Source of the DNA: Ignavibacteria bacterium
GTDB taxonomy: Bacteria > Bacteroidota > Ignavibacteria > Kapaibacteriales > Kapaibacteriaceae
DNA: 64,000 nucleotides
Reading direction: 5' to 3'
Assembly (NCBI GenBank): GCA_947495975.1
Contig: CANMBE010000007.1
Location: 1 to 64,000, forward strand
Shown: positions 52,186 to 60,298 of the stretch, piece after piece
Position numbering within the stretch: position 1 is the first letter of the stretch
How the letters are laid out: each line of letters begins with the position of its first letter
Notes under the pieces: model-generated
What the model was told of the DNA's origin: nothing
The model's database searches: none
Seen by the model: the letters and a program-made list of their open reading frames with translations, nothing else
Program-made: the position numbers and the translations under genes

Positions 52186-52626
52186 ATGACGCTCAAAAGA
52201 CAGAAACAGATATGGCCATGGGTCCTGATCTCGGTTCTAGCAACTGTGGTTGTTGCCTTTCTTGTCTCGTTTGTGCTTCGTCTTGTTAGTCCTCCAGTGT
52301 CAGCTTTGGCGAACGATGATGACCCACGTAGTGTTATCCAAGTTGAAGTTGTTAATAGTTCGGGTGTAAAGGGGGCTGGTCGTTTTACGCTAGAATACTT
52401 GCGAAAACGAGGATTTGATGTGGTGGAGATCTCTACTACGTCCGAGCTCTCACGTAGATCTATCGTGGTTGACCGCCTGGGAGACAAGCTATCGGCTCGT
52501 AAGGTGGCTTTAACCATGGGCATTGCAGACTCACTTGTATCAACAGATATCGATTCAATGCGGTTTGTACGAGCCACTGTTTTGCTCGGAACTGACATTG
52601 ACAAACTAGAACCTTTTCACGACTGA
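52186..52626 (+). CDS. Membrane-anchored LytR_C domain protein
   Basis: 146 residues. One N-terminal membrane helix (about 10-35, PWVLISVLATVVVAFLVSFV) and a C-terminal LytR_C domain (about 50-140), beginning IQVEVVNSSGVKGAGRFTLE, followed by FTLEYLRKRGFDVVEIS and ending ATVLLGTDIDKLEPF. LytR_C occurs at the ends of LCP wall-polymer transferases and alone in many Bacteroidota/Chlorobiota; ligand unknown, probably envelope. It begins the operon with rsfS (17 bp) and argS. Confidence 0.8.
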   Translation: MTLKRQKQIWPWVLISVLATVVVAFLVSFVLRLVSPPVSALANDDDPRSVIQVEVVNSSGVKGAGRFTLEYLRKRGFDVVEISTTSELSRRSIVVDRLGDKLSARKVALTMGIADSLVSTDIDSMRFVRATVLLGTDIDKLEPFHD

Positions 52627-52643
52627 TCTCGAAAGACCACAAA

Positions 52644-53054
52644 GTGGCAATTCCAAAACCTCGATCTGTAAAAGGGCGCGCAGTTCTTTGCGCTCGCCTG
52701 GCTCAACAGAAACAAGCACACGAACTTCTATTGCTCGATCTTACAACCGTTGAGTCGGCCCCGGCCGACTTCTTTGTTATCGCATCGGTAGATTCTGAAG
52801 CTCAGCTAAAGGCGGTCTCAGATGTCATCGAAAGCACACTCAAGGAAATGGGCTTTGGAGCCCCACGTTCGGAAGGACGCGGCACATCTACCTGGGTGAT
52901 TCTTGACTACTTCGACATTCTTGTGCACATCATGGTGAAGGCAACGAGAGATTTCTATAAGCTGGAGCGTTTATGGGGCGATGCTAAGGCATATACGCTC
53001 ACTGAAGCGGGTGCAGCAAAAGCCACAACTGTCTCGACCAAAAGGGCTATTTGA
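52644..53054 (+). CDS. rsfS: Ribosomal silencing factor RsfS
   Basis: Binds uL14 on the 50S subunit and blocks joining to 30S when nutrients run out. 136 residues from a GTG start. Signature region: HELLLLDLTTVESAPADFFVIASVDSEAQ, then MGFGAPRSEGRGTSTWVILDYFDILVHIM and FYKLERLWGDAKAY, all typical of RsfS. The C-terminal Ala/Thr-rich tail is not conserved. Its stop overlaps the argS start by 4 bp. Confidence 0.93.
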   Translation: MAIPKPRSVKGRAVLCARLAQQKQAHELLLLDLTTVESAPADFFVIASVDSEAQLKAVSDVIESTLKEMGFGAPRSEGRGTSTWVILDYFDILVHIMVKATRDFYKLERLWGDAKAYTLTEAGAAKATTVSTKRAI

Positions 53055-54703
53055 CGATGATGATGCAACGGTATATCGAACCTCATGTGCGTGTGGCTCT
53101 GCTATCTCTTGGTGTTACACCGCCAGAATCTATTGCCTTTAGTGTCCCACGTCAAGATGGCCATGGCCACTTATCGGCAAACATTGCAATGGTTTATGCT
53201 AAGGGGCTCAACAAAACCCCCAAAGCATTTGCCCAGGAAATTGTAGATGCGTTAGGCACGGTAGCTCTCATTGACAATATTGAAATAGCTGGTCCAGGCT
53301 TTATAAACTTTACATTTTCAGATGACGTGTATCATGCCATGCTTCGCGATCTAGAAGCCATGAGTGATAACATCGGTAGGTCTACCGTTGGTACTGGCAA
53401 ATCTGTAAACGTAGAGTACGTAAGCGCAAACCCCACTGGTCCTCTTCACGCTGGCCATGGTCGCAATTGTGCCGTAGGTGATACGATCGCTAATCTATTT
53501 GCATGGTGTGGATATTCGGTAACACGCGAGTATTATTTCAATAATGCCGGCAACCAGATGAATAAACTGGGCCAGAGCATTTATGCTCGCGTCCAGAATC
53601 AGATTGGCAATGTTGACTATCCTTTTCCAGAGGATGGGTATCACGGCGAGTACATTCACACGGTGGCACAAAACATTGTGCGTGACCATAGAGCTGAATT
53701 CGAAGCGTTGAATGAAACAGATGCGCATGCCTTCTGCCGCAAACAAGGGGAGACGTGGTGTTTTGCCTCGATTCAAAAAACCCTTGAGTTGATGAACATT
53801 CGTCACAATGAATATTTTAACGAAGACTCTCTCTATAGCGACGGTAAGGTAGCAGCCACCATCGAGGCACTGCGAGAGCTTGGCTTAGTCTATGAAAAAG
53901 ACGGGGCTCAGTGGTTCGCACTAACGGAGCTAGGAGCACAACAAGACAAGGTGATTGTAAAGTCTACAGGCGAGCCAACGTACCGCCTTCCAGACATTGC
54001 CTATCACCGAGATAAACTGCAGCGCGGGTTTGATGTAATCGTAGACATCTTTGGTGCCGATCACATTGCCACAATTCCAGACGTCCTCGCTGGTGTCCGT
54101 GCGCTAGGGTTCAACACGGATCAGGTAAAGGTTGTCATCCACCAGATGGTAACATTTGTTGAGAACGGTGAAATAGTAAAGTTCTCAAAGAGAAGCGGTA
54201 CGTCATTTACACTCGATGAGCTTATTGCCGAGGTAGGTGCAGACGTTGTTCGTTTCTTTTTTGTGATGCGTGCAGTTGGAACACATCTCGAGTTTGATCT
54301 TGGTCTAGCAAAAGAGGAGGGTGAAAAGAACCCCGTTTTCTATCTGCAATATGCACACGCCCGCATTTGCTCGATTCTGCGTAAGGCATCTGAAAAGGGT
54401 CTCGTCCCACAGCCAACGTCAGACATTTCTATTCTTACGCACGCACGAGAGATTGAACTCATTGGTCTGCTCTCTCGCATGCAGGTTGCAATTGAGCGCG
54501 CATGCGAAAACTTGGAGCCTCATACCATCGCGGAATATTTGCGAGATGTGGCGGCAGCATACCACAACTTCTATCATGACTGTAGAATTCTTAACGCAGA
54601 ACCAAACATTGAAGCAGCGCGATTGCTGCTTGCTGAGGTTACGCGCCGCGCAATGCGCAACGGTCTGTTGCTTTTGGGTGTTGGTACGCCTGAACGTATG
54701 TAA
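53051..54703 (+). CDS. argS: Arginyl-tRNA synthetase
   Basis: 550 residues, class I synthetase. N-terminal additional domain (about 1-90), Rossmann core with the HIGH-type motif NPTGPLHAGHGR near residue 126, insertion VEYVSANPTGP just before it, later YRLPDIAYHRDKLQRGFD and IVKFSKRSGTSFTLDELIAEVG. This last segment stands where MSKR would be (FSKRSG), with the class-typical Lys. The C-terminal DALR anticodon domain ends MRNGLLLLGVGTPERM, the standard end of ArgS. Coupled to rsfS. Confidence 0.96.
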   Translation: MTMMMQRYIEPHVRVALLSLGVTPPESIAFSVPRQDGHGHLSANIAMVYAKGLNKTPKAFAQEIVDALGTVALIDNIEIAGPGFINFTFSDDVYHAMLRDLEAMSDNIGRSTVGTGKSVNVEYVSANPTGPLHAGHGRNCAVGDTIANLFAWCGYSVTREYYFNNAGNQMNKLGQSIYARVQNQIGNVDYPFPEDGYHGEYIHTVAQNIVRDHRAEFEALNETDAHAFCRKQGETWCFASIQKTLELMNIRHNEYFNEDSLYSDGKVAATIEALRELGLVYEKDGAQWFALTELGAQQDKVIVKSTGEPTYRLPDIAYHRDKLQRGFDVIVDIFGADHIATIPDVLAGVRALGFNTDQVKVVIHQMVTFVENGEIVKFSKRSGTSFTLDELIAEVGADVVRFFFVMRAVGTHLEFDLGLAKEEGEKNPVFYLQYAHARICSILRKASEKGLVPQPTSDISILTHAREIELIGLLSRMQVAIERACENLEPHTIAEYLRDVAAAYHNFYHDCRILNAEPNIEAARLLLAEVTRRAMRNGLLLLGVGTPERM

Positions 54704-54728
54704 CATGACACGATAACCACTGACTCCC

Positions 54729-55610
54729 ATGATGCGCGACTACTACTATGAACTCAATGATCGCGGTGTCCTCACACTTGATGGATATGTGCAGGATGAT
54801 CCGTGGTTTGTTGATTTCTTTTTTCGTCGTCTCGCTGCAACTGCAAATCCGGAGTATCCAGAATATCCATATGTATGCAGATGTGGAGATGAAATGAATT
54901 ATCTGCGCCCAGCAGATACACCAATTGTCTATACTGGTTTTGATGGGTCTCGGTTATTCTATGGCCATTCGCTCTCAACGCCGTTCTACCCTGAGCGACT
55001 CTCGTATTCTTCCGATGGCGTGCTCTATCATTGGGCGCCAGTAGGCGGCCGCGCAAGAATCGCTCCATCTGTTGCAATTGAACTATCACGGCATATTGAA
55101 CCGTGGGGATCAATGTTTGCATACCTCGGTGATAGCGGGCGCGAATATGTTCCGCTGATGCCACTGCAAATGGAAGACACGATTGAGATTCTTAGACCGA
55201 AGCGTGACAACAATTGTGTGGGCTGCGGAATGGCGAATCCATTCTCATTGCGCCTCTCATTTGTACGCAATCGTAAGGACGGTGTAATTCACACGTGGCT
55301 TCGTCCAGACGAACGCATGCATGGCTCAATGGGGACCACACACGGTGGATTTGTTTCTCTGTTGCTCGACGAAACAATGGGGAAAGCGCTCAGCGCACGC
55401 GGTATAAGAGCGCCAACTGCGCGCATTGCTGTGAACTTTAGACGTCCAATGTTGTTAGGCGAGGAATACGAAGTTCGATCGTGGTTAGGAGCGCAACAAG
55501 GTCGCAAGAATTACGTCTATGGAGAGATACGAGCGTTGAGTAACTACGATCTTGTGGTTGCCGATGCTGAAGCACTTTTCATTGAGGTAAAGCCGCCGGC
55601 TCTTGGATGA
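54729..55610 (+). CDS. UPF0598 (DUF4505) - hotdog thioesterase fusion protein
   Basis: 293 residues made of two parts. Residues 1-155 match UPF0598, the family of human C8orf82: FFFRRLAATANPEYPEYPYV, CGDEMNYLRPADTPIVYTGF, LSTPFYPERLSYSSDGVLYH and SVAIELSRHIEPWGSM. Residues 158-293 are a PaaI-type hotdog thioesterase: NNCVGCGMANPFSLRLSF (binding loop), MHGSMGTTHGGFVSLLLDE with the His-Gly-Gly and catalytic acid position, and the sheet to the end. UPF0598 function is unknown; fused to an acyl-CoA thioesterase, it may act in acyl-CoA handling. The separate families are recognised by eye; the fusion is plain in one frame without breaks. Confidence 0.78.
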   Translation: MMRDYYYELNDRGVLTLDGYVQDDPWFVDFFFRRLAATANPEYPEYPYVCRCGDEMNYLRPADTPIVYTGFDGSRLFYGHSLSTPFYPERLSYSSDGVLYHWAPVGGRARIAPSVAIELSRHIEPWGSMFAYLGDSGREYVPLMPLQMEDTIEILRPKRDNNCVGCGMANPFSLRLSFVRNRKDGVIHTWLRPDERMHGSMGTTHGGFVSLLLDETMGKALSARGIRAPTARIAVNFRRPMLLGEEYEVRSWLGAQQGRKNYVYGEIRALSNYDLVVADAEALFIEVKPPALG

Positions 55611-56863
55611 ATCAACAACCGAACATACTTCTCTTCAGCGTCATTCTCGGCGCTGTTTTTTTACTCCTTGACTTGTACGTCCTCGGTCATTGGACGCAGT
55701 ACGTGCGCCGTAAGGAAATGAACCCATGGTGGCATCGCTCATTGTGGATTGTTGGTACTGTAATGGCAGTGTTTTATTGGGTGGTTGTGTGTCGCCGTCA
55801 TTTCTTCCGAATGGATGGGCTAGACGTTACGTTCTTCGGATTTGTCACATTATGGTATTTGCCAAAGCTGGCAATCATGACGGTGCTCGCGTTTCGCGAT
55901 GTGATACGGGGCTTCAAGGCCCTTGTGCGTGCCCTTCGCCAGAAAACAACACCAATTCACCCACCCAGTAAACCTGGTGTACTTGCGGACTCTAGCAGGC
56001 GGACATTCCTCACCAACACAGCATGGTCTCTCTCTACCGTTCCATATGTGATTGTTGGCAATGGGATGTGGCGAACGTTGTATGATTTTCAGACGATCAA
56101 TGTAGATCTCAACATTCATCGGCTGCCAAAAGCATTTGATGGAATGCGCATTGCCCAAATCTCCGACATTCATGCGGGATCGTTTCCTGACCATCGTCCG
56201 TTTCAAGAAGTGCGAAGAATTCTTGATGCGCTGAAGCCCGACATGATTGTTATCACTGGCGACTTCGTAAATGCGAGGCCTGGCGAAATGTCTTTGATTG
56301 CAAAGGATCTTGCGAAGCTCAACGCTCCGCATGGCGTTTTTGCTACGCTTGGAAATCACGATCACTACCACACAATTGCAGAGCATAAAGAGCTAATCGC
56401 TGGGATTCGCAGCCTTAGTGTTGACCTTATTATTAATGAGCACCGCCGCATTATTGAAGGGGGTTCAACACTCATAATTGCCGGTACCGATAATACTGGT
56501 TTCAAACAGTCTTATGGCAAGCTCGGAAAAGCACTCCACGGCGTTCTGGAAGACGAAACAACGATTCTCCTTGCTCATGATCCAACGCTGTGGGACAAGG
56601 AAGTTATTGGCGCAACCAACATTGATGTTATGATGGCCGGCCACACACACGGCGGACAACTAGGCGTACAACTTCTTGGTTTTGAATGGAGCCCTGCTCA
56701 ATACGTCTACAAACAATGGGCTGGCCTTTATGCTGCGGGCGACCAAAAGCTCTACGTAAACCGTGGTATTGGAACTGTAGGCCCACCACTTCGCATTGGT
56801 ATCCCACCTGAGATCACTTTATTTACTCTACGTGCATCGGCTACTTCTGACCATCTTGCATGA
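55607..56863 (+). CDS. Membrane-bound metallophosphoesterase (YkuE-like)
   Basis: 418 residues. Four N-terminal membrane helices (first 125 residues) precede a calcineurin-like domain with all metal motifs: IAQISDIHAGSF (D, H), VITGDFVNARPG (G-D), ATLGNHDHYHTI (GNHD), LLAHDPTLWD (H) and MAGHTHGGQLGV (GHTH). Relatives such as YkuE hydrolyse UDP-2,3-diacylglucosamine-like or other phosphoesters at the membrane; substrate here is open. TGATGAAAAA at its stop forms a small hairpin with TTCATCA downstream (56861-56879) that may act as a weak terminator. Overlaps the fusion gene by 4 bp. Confidence 0.88.
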   Translation: MNQQPNILLFSVILGAVFLLLDLYVLGHWTQYVRRKEMNPWWHRSLWIVGTVMAVFYWVVVCRRHFFRMDGLDVTFFGFVTLWYLPKLAIMTVLAFRDVIRGFKALVRALRQKTTPIHPPSKPGVLADSSRRTFLTNTAWSLSTVPYVIVGNGMWRTLYDFQTINVDLNIHRLPKAFDGMRIAQISDIHAGSFPDHRPFQEVRRILDALKPDMIVITGDFVNARPGEMSLIAKDLAKLNAPHGVFATLGNHDHYHTIAEHKELIAGIRSLSVDLIINEHRRIIEGGSTLIIAGTDNTGFKQSYGKLGKALHGVLEDETTILLAHDPTLWDKEVIGATNIDVMMAGHTHGGQLGVQLLGFEWSPAQYVYKQWAGLYAAGDQKLYVNRGIGTVGPPLRIGIPPEITLFTLRASATSDHLA

Positions 56864-56890
56864 TGAAAAAACTTCATCACATGGCTAGGT

Positions 56891-56917
56891 TCAACCTTTT
56901 CAACCTTTTCAACCTCG
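56891..56917. repeat. Three 9-bp tandem units (TCAACCTTT) between convergent genes
   Basis: TCAACCTTT, TCAACCTTT, TCAACCTCG. The third unit covers the stop of the minus-strand M20 gene. Confidence 0.6.
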
Positions 56918-58075
56918 CAGATATTGCTTGGCTGTCTCCACTAAAAGTGCCGCACCTGTAATCATTGCTTTCTCTTCTGGAGCAAACTTCGCATTGTGAA
57001 GTCCAGGCATTGTTCCCATGGTACTTGGTCTACCGCCAAGCATCCAGAAGCACGCAGGCATGTGCTGTGTGTAGAAGGAGAAATCTTCGGCCCACATCTT
57101 TGGCTCAAAGTCTGAAACCATTGAAGAATCTAAAACAGATAGTGCTACACCCCGGGCAAATTCTACCGCTGTAGCATCGTTCACAAGTGGAGGATATCCC
57201 TTTAGGATCTCAATTGAGCCTTCACAGCCGTGCAAAGCACAATACAGCTTTGTATGCTCTTCCAAAAATGCCCACGCTTCTTTGCGCCACTGTTCATCAA
57301 ATGAGCGCAGTGTACCCTTCATTTCTACAAAGTCAGGAATAATATTTGTGGCAGAGCCGCCATGAATACTCGTTATGGTCATCACTCCAGGCAAGAGGGG
57401 ATTTCTGTGCTTCGTAACGAGTGACTGCAAGTGATGAACAAGTCCGGCGGCGGCATAGAGTGGATCCTTGCCCTTATGTGGCTGTGCCGCATGGGCTCCA
57501 AATCCCTTGATCGTCCAATACAACTCATCGGCAGATGCCATCATTGGTCCAGCAACAAATGATACTTCGCCAAAGGGGGCGTCAGGATTTATGTGCTGCC
57601 CAAAAATGATTTCGGGTTTAGGATTCTGGAGAGCTCCGGCCGCAATCATAAGACTTGCTCCACCGGGTGTTTTTTCTTCTCCTGGTTGGAAGATCAACTT
57701 CACAACACCGCCTAGAGTGCTCTCCTGTTGCTTCAAGATCTGCGCTGCCGAAAGTAGCATTGTTGTGTGCGTGTCATGACCGCATGCATGCATCACTCCG
57801 TGGTTGTTTGAAGCATACTCGAGACCCGTTTCTTCAACGATTGGCAGCGCATCAATGTCTGCACGTAAGGCAACACAGCGGTCACCATTGCCTATGTGAG
57901 CAACAACGCCGGTTGTAGCCATCACTTTGAATTCGATGCCAAGTTCAGTGAGTTTCTTCTGAATGAATGCAGACGTTTCAAACTCTTGAAATGAAAGTTC
58001 AGGGTTGCGATGCAGATATCTGCGTGTTTCAACCATCTGGGGAAAAATCGAACGTAGGTTTTCAAGCGTCGTCAT
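56909..58075 (-). CDS. M20 family amidohydrolase / peptidase
   Basis: 388 residues. Metal site motifs: HACGHDTHTTMLL at about 100-112, FQPGEEKTPGGA (Glu general base and ligand), IIFGQHINPDAPFGEV, HAAQPHKGKDPLY; lid domain between. This set is characteristic of the aminoacylase/IAA-amino acid hydrolase/N-acetyldiaminopimelate deacetylase group. Since dapF lies directly upstream (14-bp overlap), N-acetyl- or N-succinyl-diaminopimelate deacetylation is plausible, but a general N-acyl-amino-acid amidohydrolase is as likely. Last gene of the hflX operon. Confidence 0.87.
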   Translation of the reverse strand: MTTLENLRSIFPQMVETRRYLHRNPELSFQEFETSAFIQKKLTELGIEFKVMATTGVVAHIGNGDRCVALRADIDALPIVEETGLEYASNNHGVMHACGHDTHTTMLLSAAQILKQQESTLGGVVKLIFQPGEEKTPGGASLMIAAGALQNPKPEIIFGQHINPDAPFGEVSFVAGPMMASADELYWTIKGFGAHAAQPHKGKDPLYAAAGLVHHLQSLVTKHRNPLLPGVMTITSIHGGSATNIIPDFVEMKGTLRSFDEQWRKEAWAFLEEHTKLYCALHGCEGSIEILKGYPPLVNDATAVEFARGVALSVLDSSMVSDFEPKMWAEDFSFYTQHMPACFWMLGGRPSTMGTMPGLHNAKFAPEEKAMITGAALLVETAKQYLRG

Positions 58076-58856
58076 ATCTGGCGTCTCCTTGCAATATCAA
58101 ATTTGTAATCGTTGCACCATCATGCGAGATGTGCACGCTCAAAGGACGGTCACTTGGCGGCATGAACTTCACATTGTCACCCACGAGCCCTTTTCGCCAT
58201 AATACTACCGCTGAGCTAAGGGCGCCCGTTCCACAAGCCCCAGTGACAGCCTCCACACCTCTTTCGTACGTTGCTATCGTAACAACTCCGTCTGCTCCAA
58301 TGTCAACCATGTTAACATTCACACCTCGTGGGAACAACGAATGATGACGAAGCGTATGAACAATTGGACGAATTTCTGTTCCTGCTCCCATACCCATAAT
58401 CACAACGTGGTCTGAGTGCACGTTGATGTACTCTACGGGCTGGCTCACGCCGTCAAGCTCGCCGGCCTCATACGTTTTCTCTTCTTCGGGCGGAGGAAAT
58501 ATGATGCTGATGAGATCATCTTCATTGACAACTGCGCTGTATGGAGCTCCATTGAGCCTAAAAGGAATCTCCTTTGATGCTTCAAGGCCATGATCAACAG
58601 CAAATCGTACGATACACCGCGAGCCATTACCACACATCATTCCATACGATCCATCTGGATTGCAGTAGTCTGCCTCAAATGTGTTCGCCACCAGTGAACG
58701 TAGTACCAACACACCTTCAACGGCAGCACCATCGATGCGCGGATGATCAACAACGATATCTTGAATCTGCATCGCATGAAGCTGAGCATCTCCTGCGCTT
58801 CTACCATCAGCAACGAGGAATGTGTTGCCTGCACCACTCATGTGTATAAACGTCAT
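58062..58856 (-). CDS. dapF: Diaminopimelate epimerase
   Basis: Converts LL- to meso-diaminopimelate for peptidoglycan and lysine. 264 residues. The two catalytic Cys motifs are present: MMCGNGSRCIVRF (proton donor) and AVTGACGTGALSSAV (base); NPDGSYGMMCGNG precedes the first. The start IHMSGAGNTFLVAD has the family's K/M-x-x-G-x-G-N-D/T-F form. Placed between suhB (ATGA overlap) and the M20 gene. Confidence 0.95.
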   Translation of the reverse strand: MTFIHMSGAGNTFLVADGRSAGDAQLHAMQIQDIVVDHPRIDGAAVEGVLVLRSLVANTFEADYCNPDGSYGMMCGNGSRCIVRFAVDHGLEASKEIPFRLNGAPYSAVVNEDDLISIIFPPPEEEKTYEAGELDGVSQPVEYINVHSDHVVIMGMGAGTEIRPIVHTLRHHSLFPRGVNVNMVDIGADGVVTIATYERGVEAVTGACGTGALSSAVVLWRKGLVGDNVKFMPPSDRPLSVHISHDGATITNLILQGDARYDDA

Positions 58857-59641
58857 GCGTCAACAATCAGAAGTGTGTCAACAAGCTCATTGTGGATGAG
58901 CCCGTTCGTGGCAACTATGCTATCATAGCCAATGTGATATTCTCTACCTCCATAATGTGAAACCATGCCACCGGCTTCTTGCACAAGTAGCGCTCCGGCG
59001 GCCATGTCCCACGCATGAAGCGATGCCTCCCAATACCCGTCAAAACGGCCAGCAGCAATGTAGGCAAGGTCTAATGCGGCACTGCCTAGTCTACGAATAG
59101 GAAGCCCCATAGAAATCATTTTATTGAATTGATCAATACAGTTCAGAGGGTTTTCATTGACGTTGTAAGGGAAGCCAGTAACGAGGATTGACTCTTTTAA
59201 TTGAGATGTCTTTGATACGTGAAGTGAAATGCCATTGAGTGTTGCGCCTTCACCTGAGATGGCAGTAAATGTCTCATTCAATAGTGGTTGATGGACAACG
59301 CCACAGATTGGAACACCTCCAATAGCTGCGGCAATGGAGACGCAAAATATCGGTATGCCATGGGCAAAGTTTACAGTGCCATCGAGCGGGTCAATGATCC
59401 ATGTAAGCTCATTGTCCGAAGATGAAAGACCACTTTCTTCTGCGAGAAAGGACGCATTGGGCGTTGCCTCACGAAGGAATGAGATGATCGTATCTTCACA
59501 ACGCAGGTCATATTCCGTAACGAGATTGTGAATGCCTTCTTTGGAAGTATGAGTTATCACAGAGCCAAATCCGGATCGAAGTATATCACCAGCTCGGCGC
59601 GCAGCTACTTCTGCAGCGTGAAGGAGTTCATTCTTGTTCAT
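58853..59641 (-). CDS. suhB: Inositol monophosphatase family protein
   Basis: 262 residues starting at the Met at 59641 (MNKNELLHAAEVAARRAG); the frame further upstream runs into the previous gene. Mg-dependent phosphatase motifs: FLAEESGL (metal Glu), TWIIDPLDGTVNFAHGIP (DPxDGT), and HAWDMAAGALLVQEAGGMVSHYGG (WD and final metal Asp). SuhB-type enzymes act on inositol-1-phosphate and aid ribosomal transcription; CysQ-type substrates are also possible. Confidence 0.9.
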   Translation of the reverse strand: MNKNELLHAAEVAARRAGDILRSGFGSVITHTSKEGIHNLVTEYDLRCEDTIISFLREATPNASFLAEESGLSSSDNELTWIIDPLDGTVNFAHGIPIFCVSIAAAIGGVPICGVVHQPLLNETFTAISGEGATLNGISLHVSKTSQLKESILVTGFPYNVNENPLNCIDQFNKMISMGLPIRRLGSAALDLAYIAAGRFDGYWEASLHAWDMAAGALLVQEAGGMVSHYGGREYHIGYDSIVATNGLIHNELVDTLLIVDA

Positions 59642-59652
59642 GCGAATCGTCA

Positions 59653-60282
59653 CTAACCGAGAAAGGTATTGGCTTCTGACCGAATTGCAGAGGCAAGAAG
59701 GTGGAGGCGTGCATTTGCAGTTGATTCGGCAATTGGCAAATACCGCTCCAACGTATTCGTAATGTAAATGAGCGGATTGCGTTTGAGATGAAAGGACAGG
59801 CATCGAATATTATCTAATCGTGCAGCGAGTTTTATCACAAGGCAGTCTTCACTTGCAAGACGAAGGCGCTCAGCATGTGCAATGTCTACACCATCAGGAT
59901 CGATTCTTGCCTTTGGTAGGTCCTTGGTCAACATATCAACAACGTATGCTACGTACGATCCAAAATTATATTCGAGAACACCCTTAGTTATGGTGTCTGA
60001 ATCCTCAAGCACATCGTGTAAAAATGCAGCAATCAGAAGATCTGTGTCAAACGCATGGAGCTCGTCCATGAAGATGCGAGCCGTTCTGGCGCTATGGTAG
60101 AAATGGGGTGTTCCATCATTTCGCACCTGATGTGCGTGCACGCTTTGTGCCATCTCATAGGCATCAAGCACTTTGGGCATCATGATGGGATCGCCACGCC
60201 TGTGCAGCCGCTCCTCTAGCTCCTCTATTGTGAGAAACCGTTGGTTGTACTGAGGATGTGATTTATCGCGGAAGTTCTCCAT
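59653..60282 (-). CDS. SpoT-like HD-domain small alarmone hydrolase
   Basis: 209 residues from the Met at 60282 (MENFRDKSHPQYNQRFL); the longer frame enters recN. A stand-alone HD domain of the (p)ppGpp-hydrolase type: DAYEMAQSVHAHQVRNDGTP HFYH near residue 45 (the H-x3-R-x-G-P pattern), LLIAAFLHDVLEDSDTI with the metal His-Asp, and CLVIKLAARLDNIRCLSFHL for the SpoT K-L-A-D-R-L-x-N-x-R motif (here AARLDN). No synthetase domain follows, so it resembles a small alarmone hydrolase (MESH1/SAH class). Located between recN and suhB. Confidence 0.75.
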   Translation of the reverse strand: MENFRDKSHPQYNQRFLTIEELEERLHRRGDPIMMPKVLDAYEMAQSVHAHQVRNDGTPHFYHSARTARIFMDELHAFDTDLLIAAFLHDVLEDSDTITKGVLEYNFGSYVAYVVDMLTKDLPKARIDPDGVDIAHAERLRLASEDCLVIKLAARLDNIRCLSFHLKRNPLIYITNTLERYLPIAESTANARLHLLASAIRSEANTFLG

Positions 60283-60298
60283 GAGGCACCAAGATACG

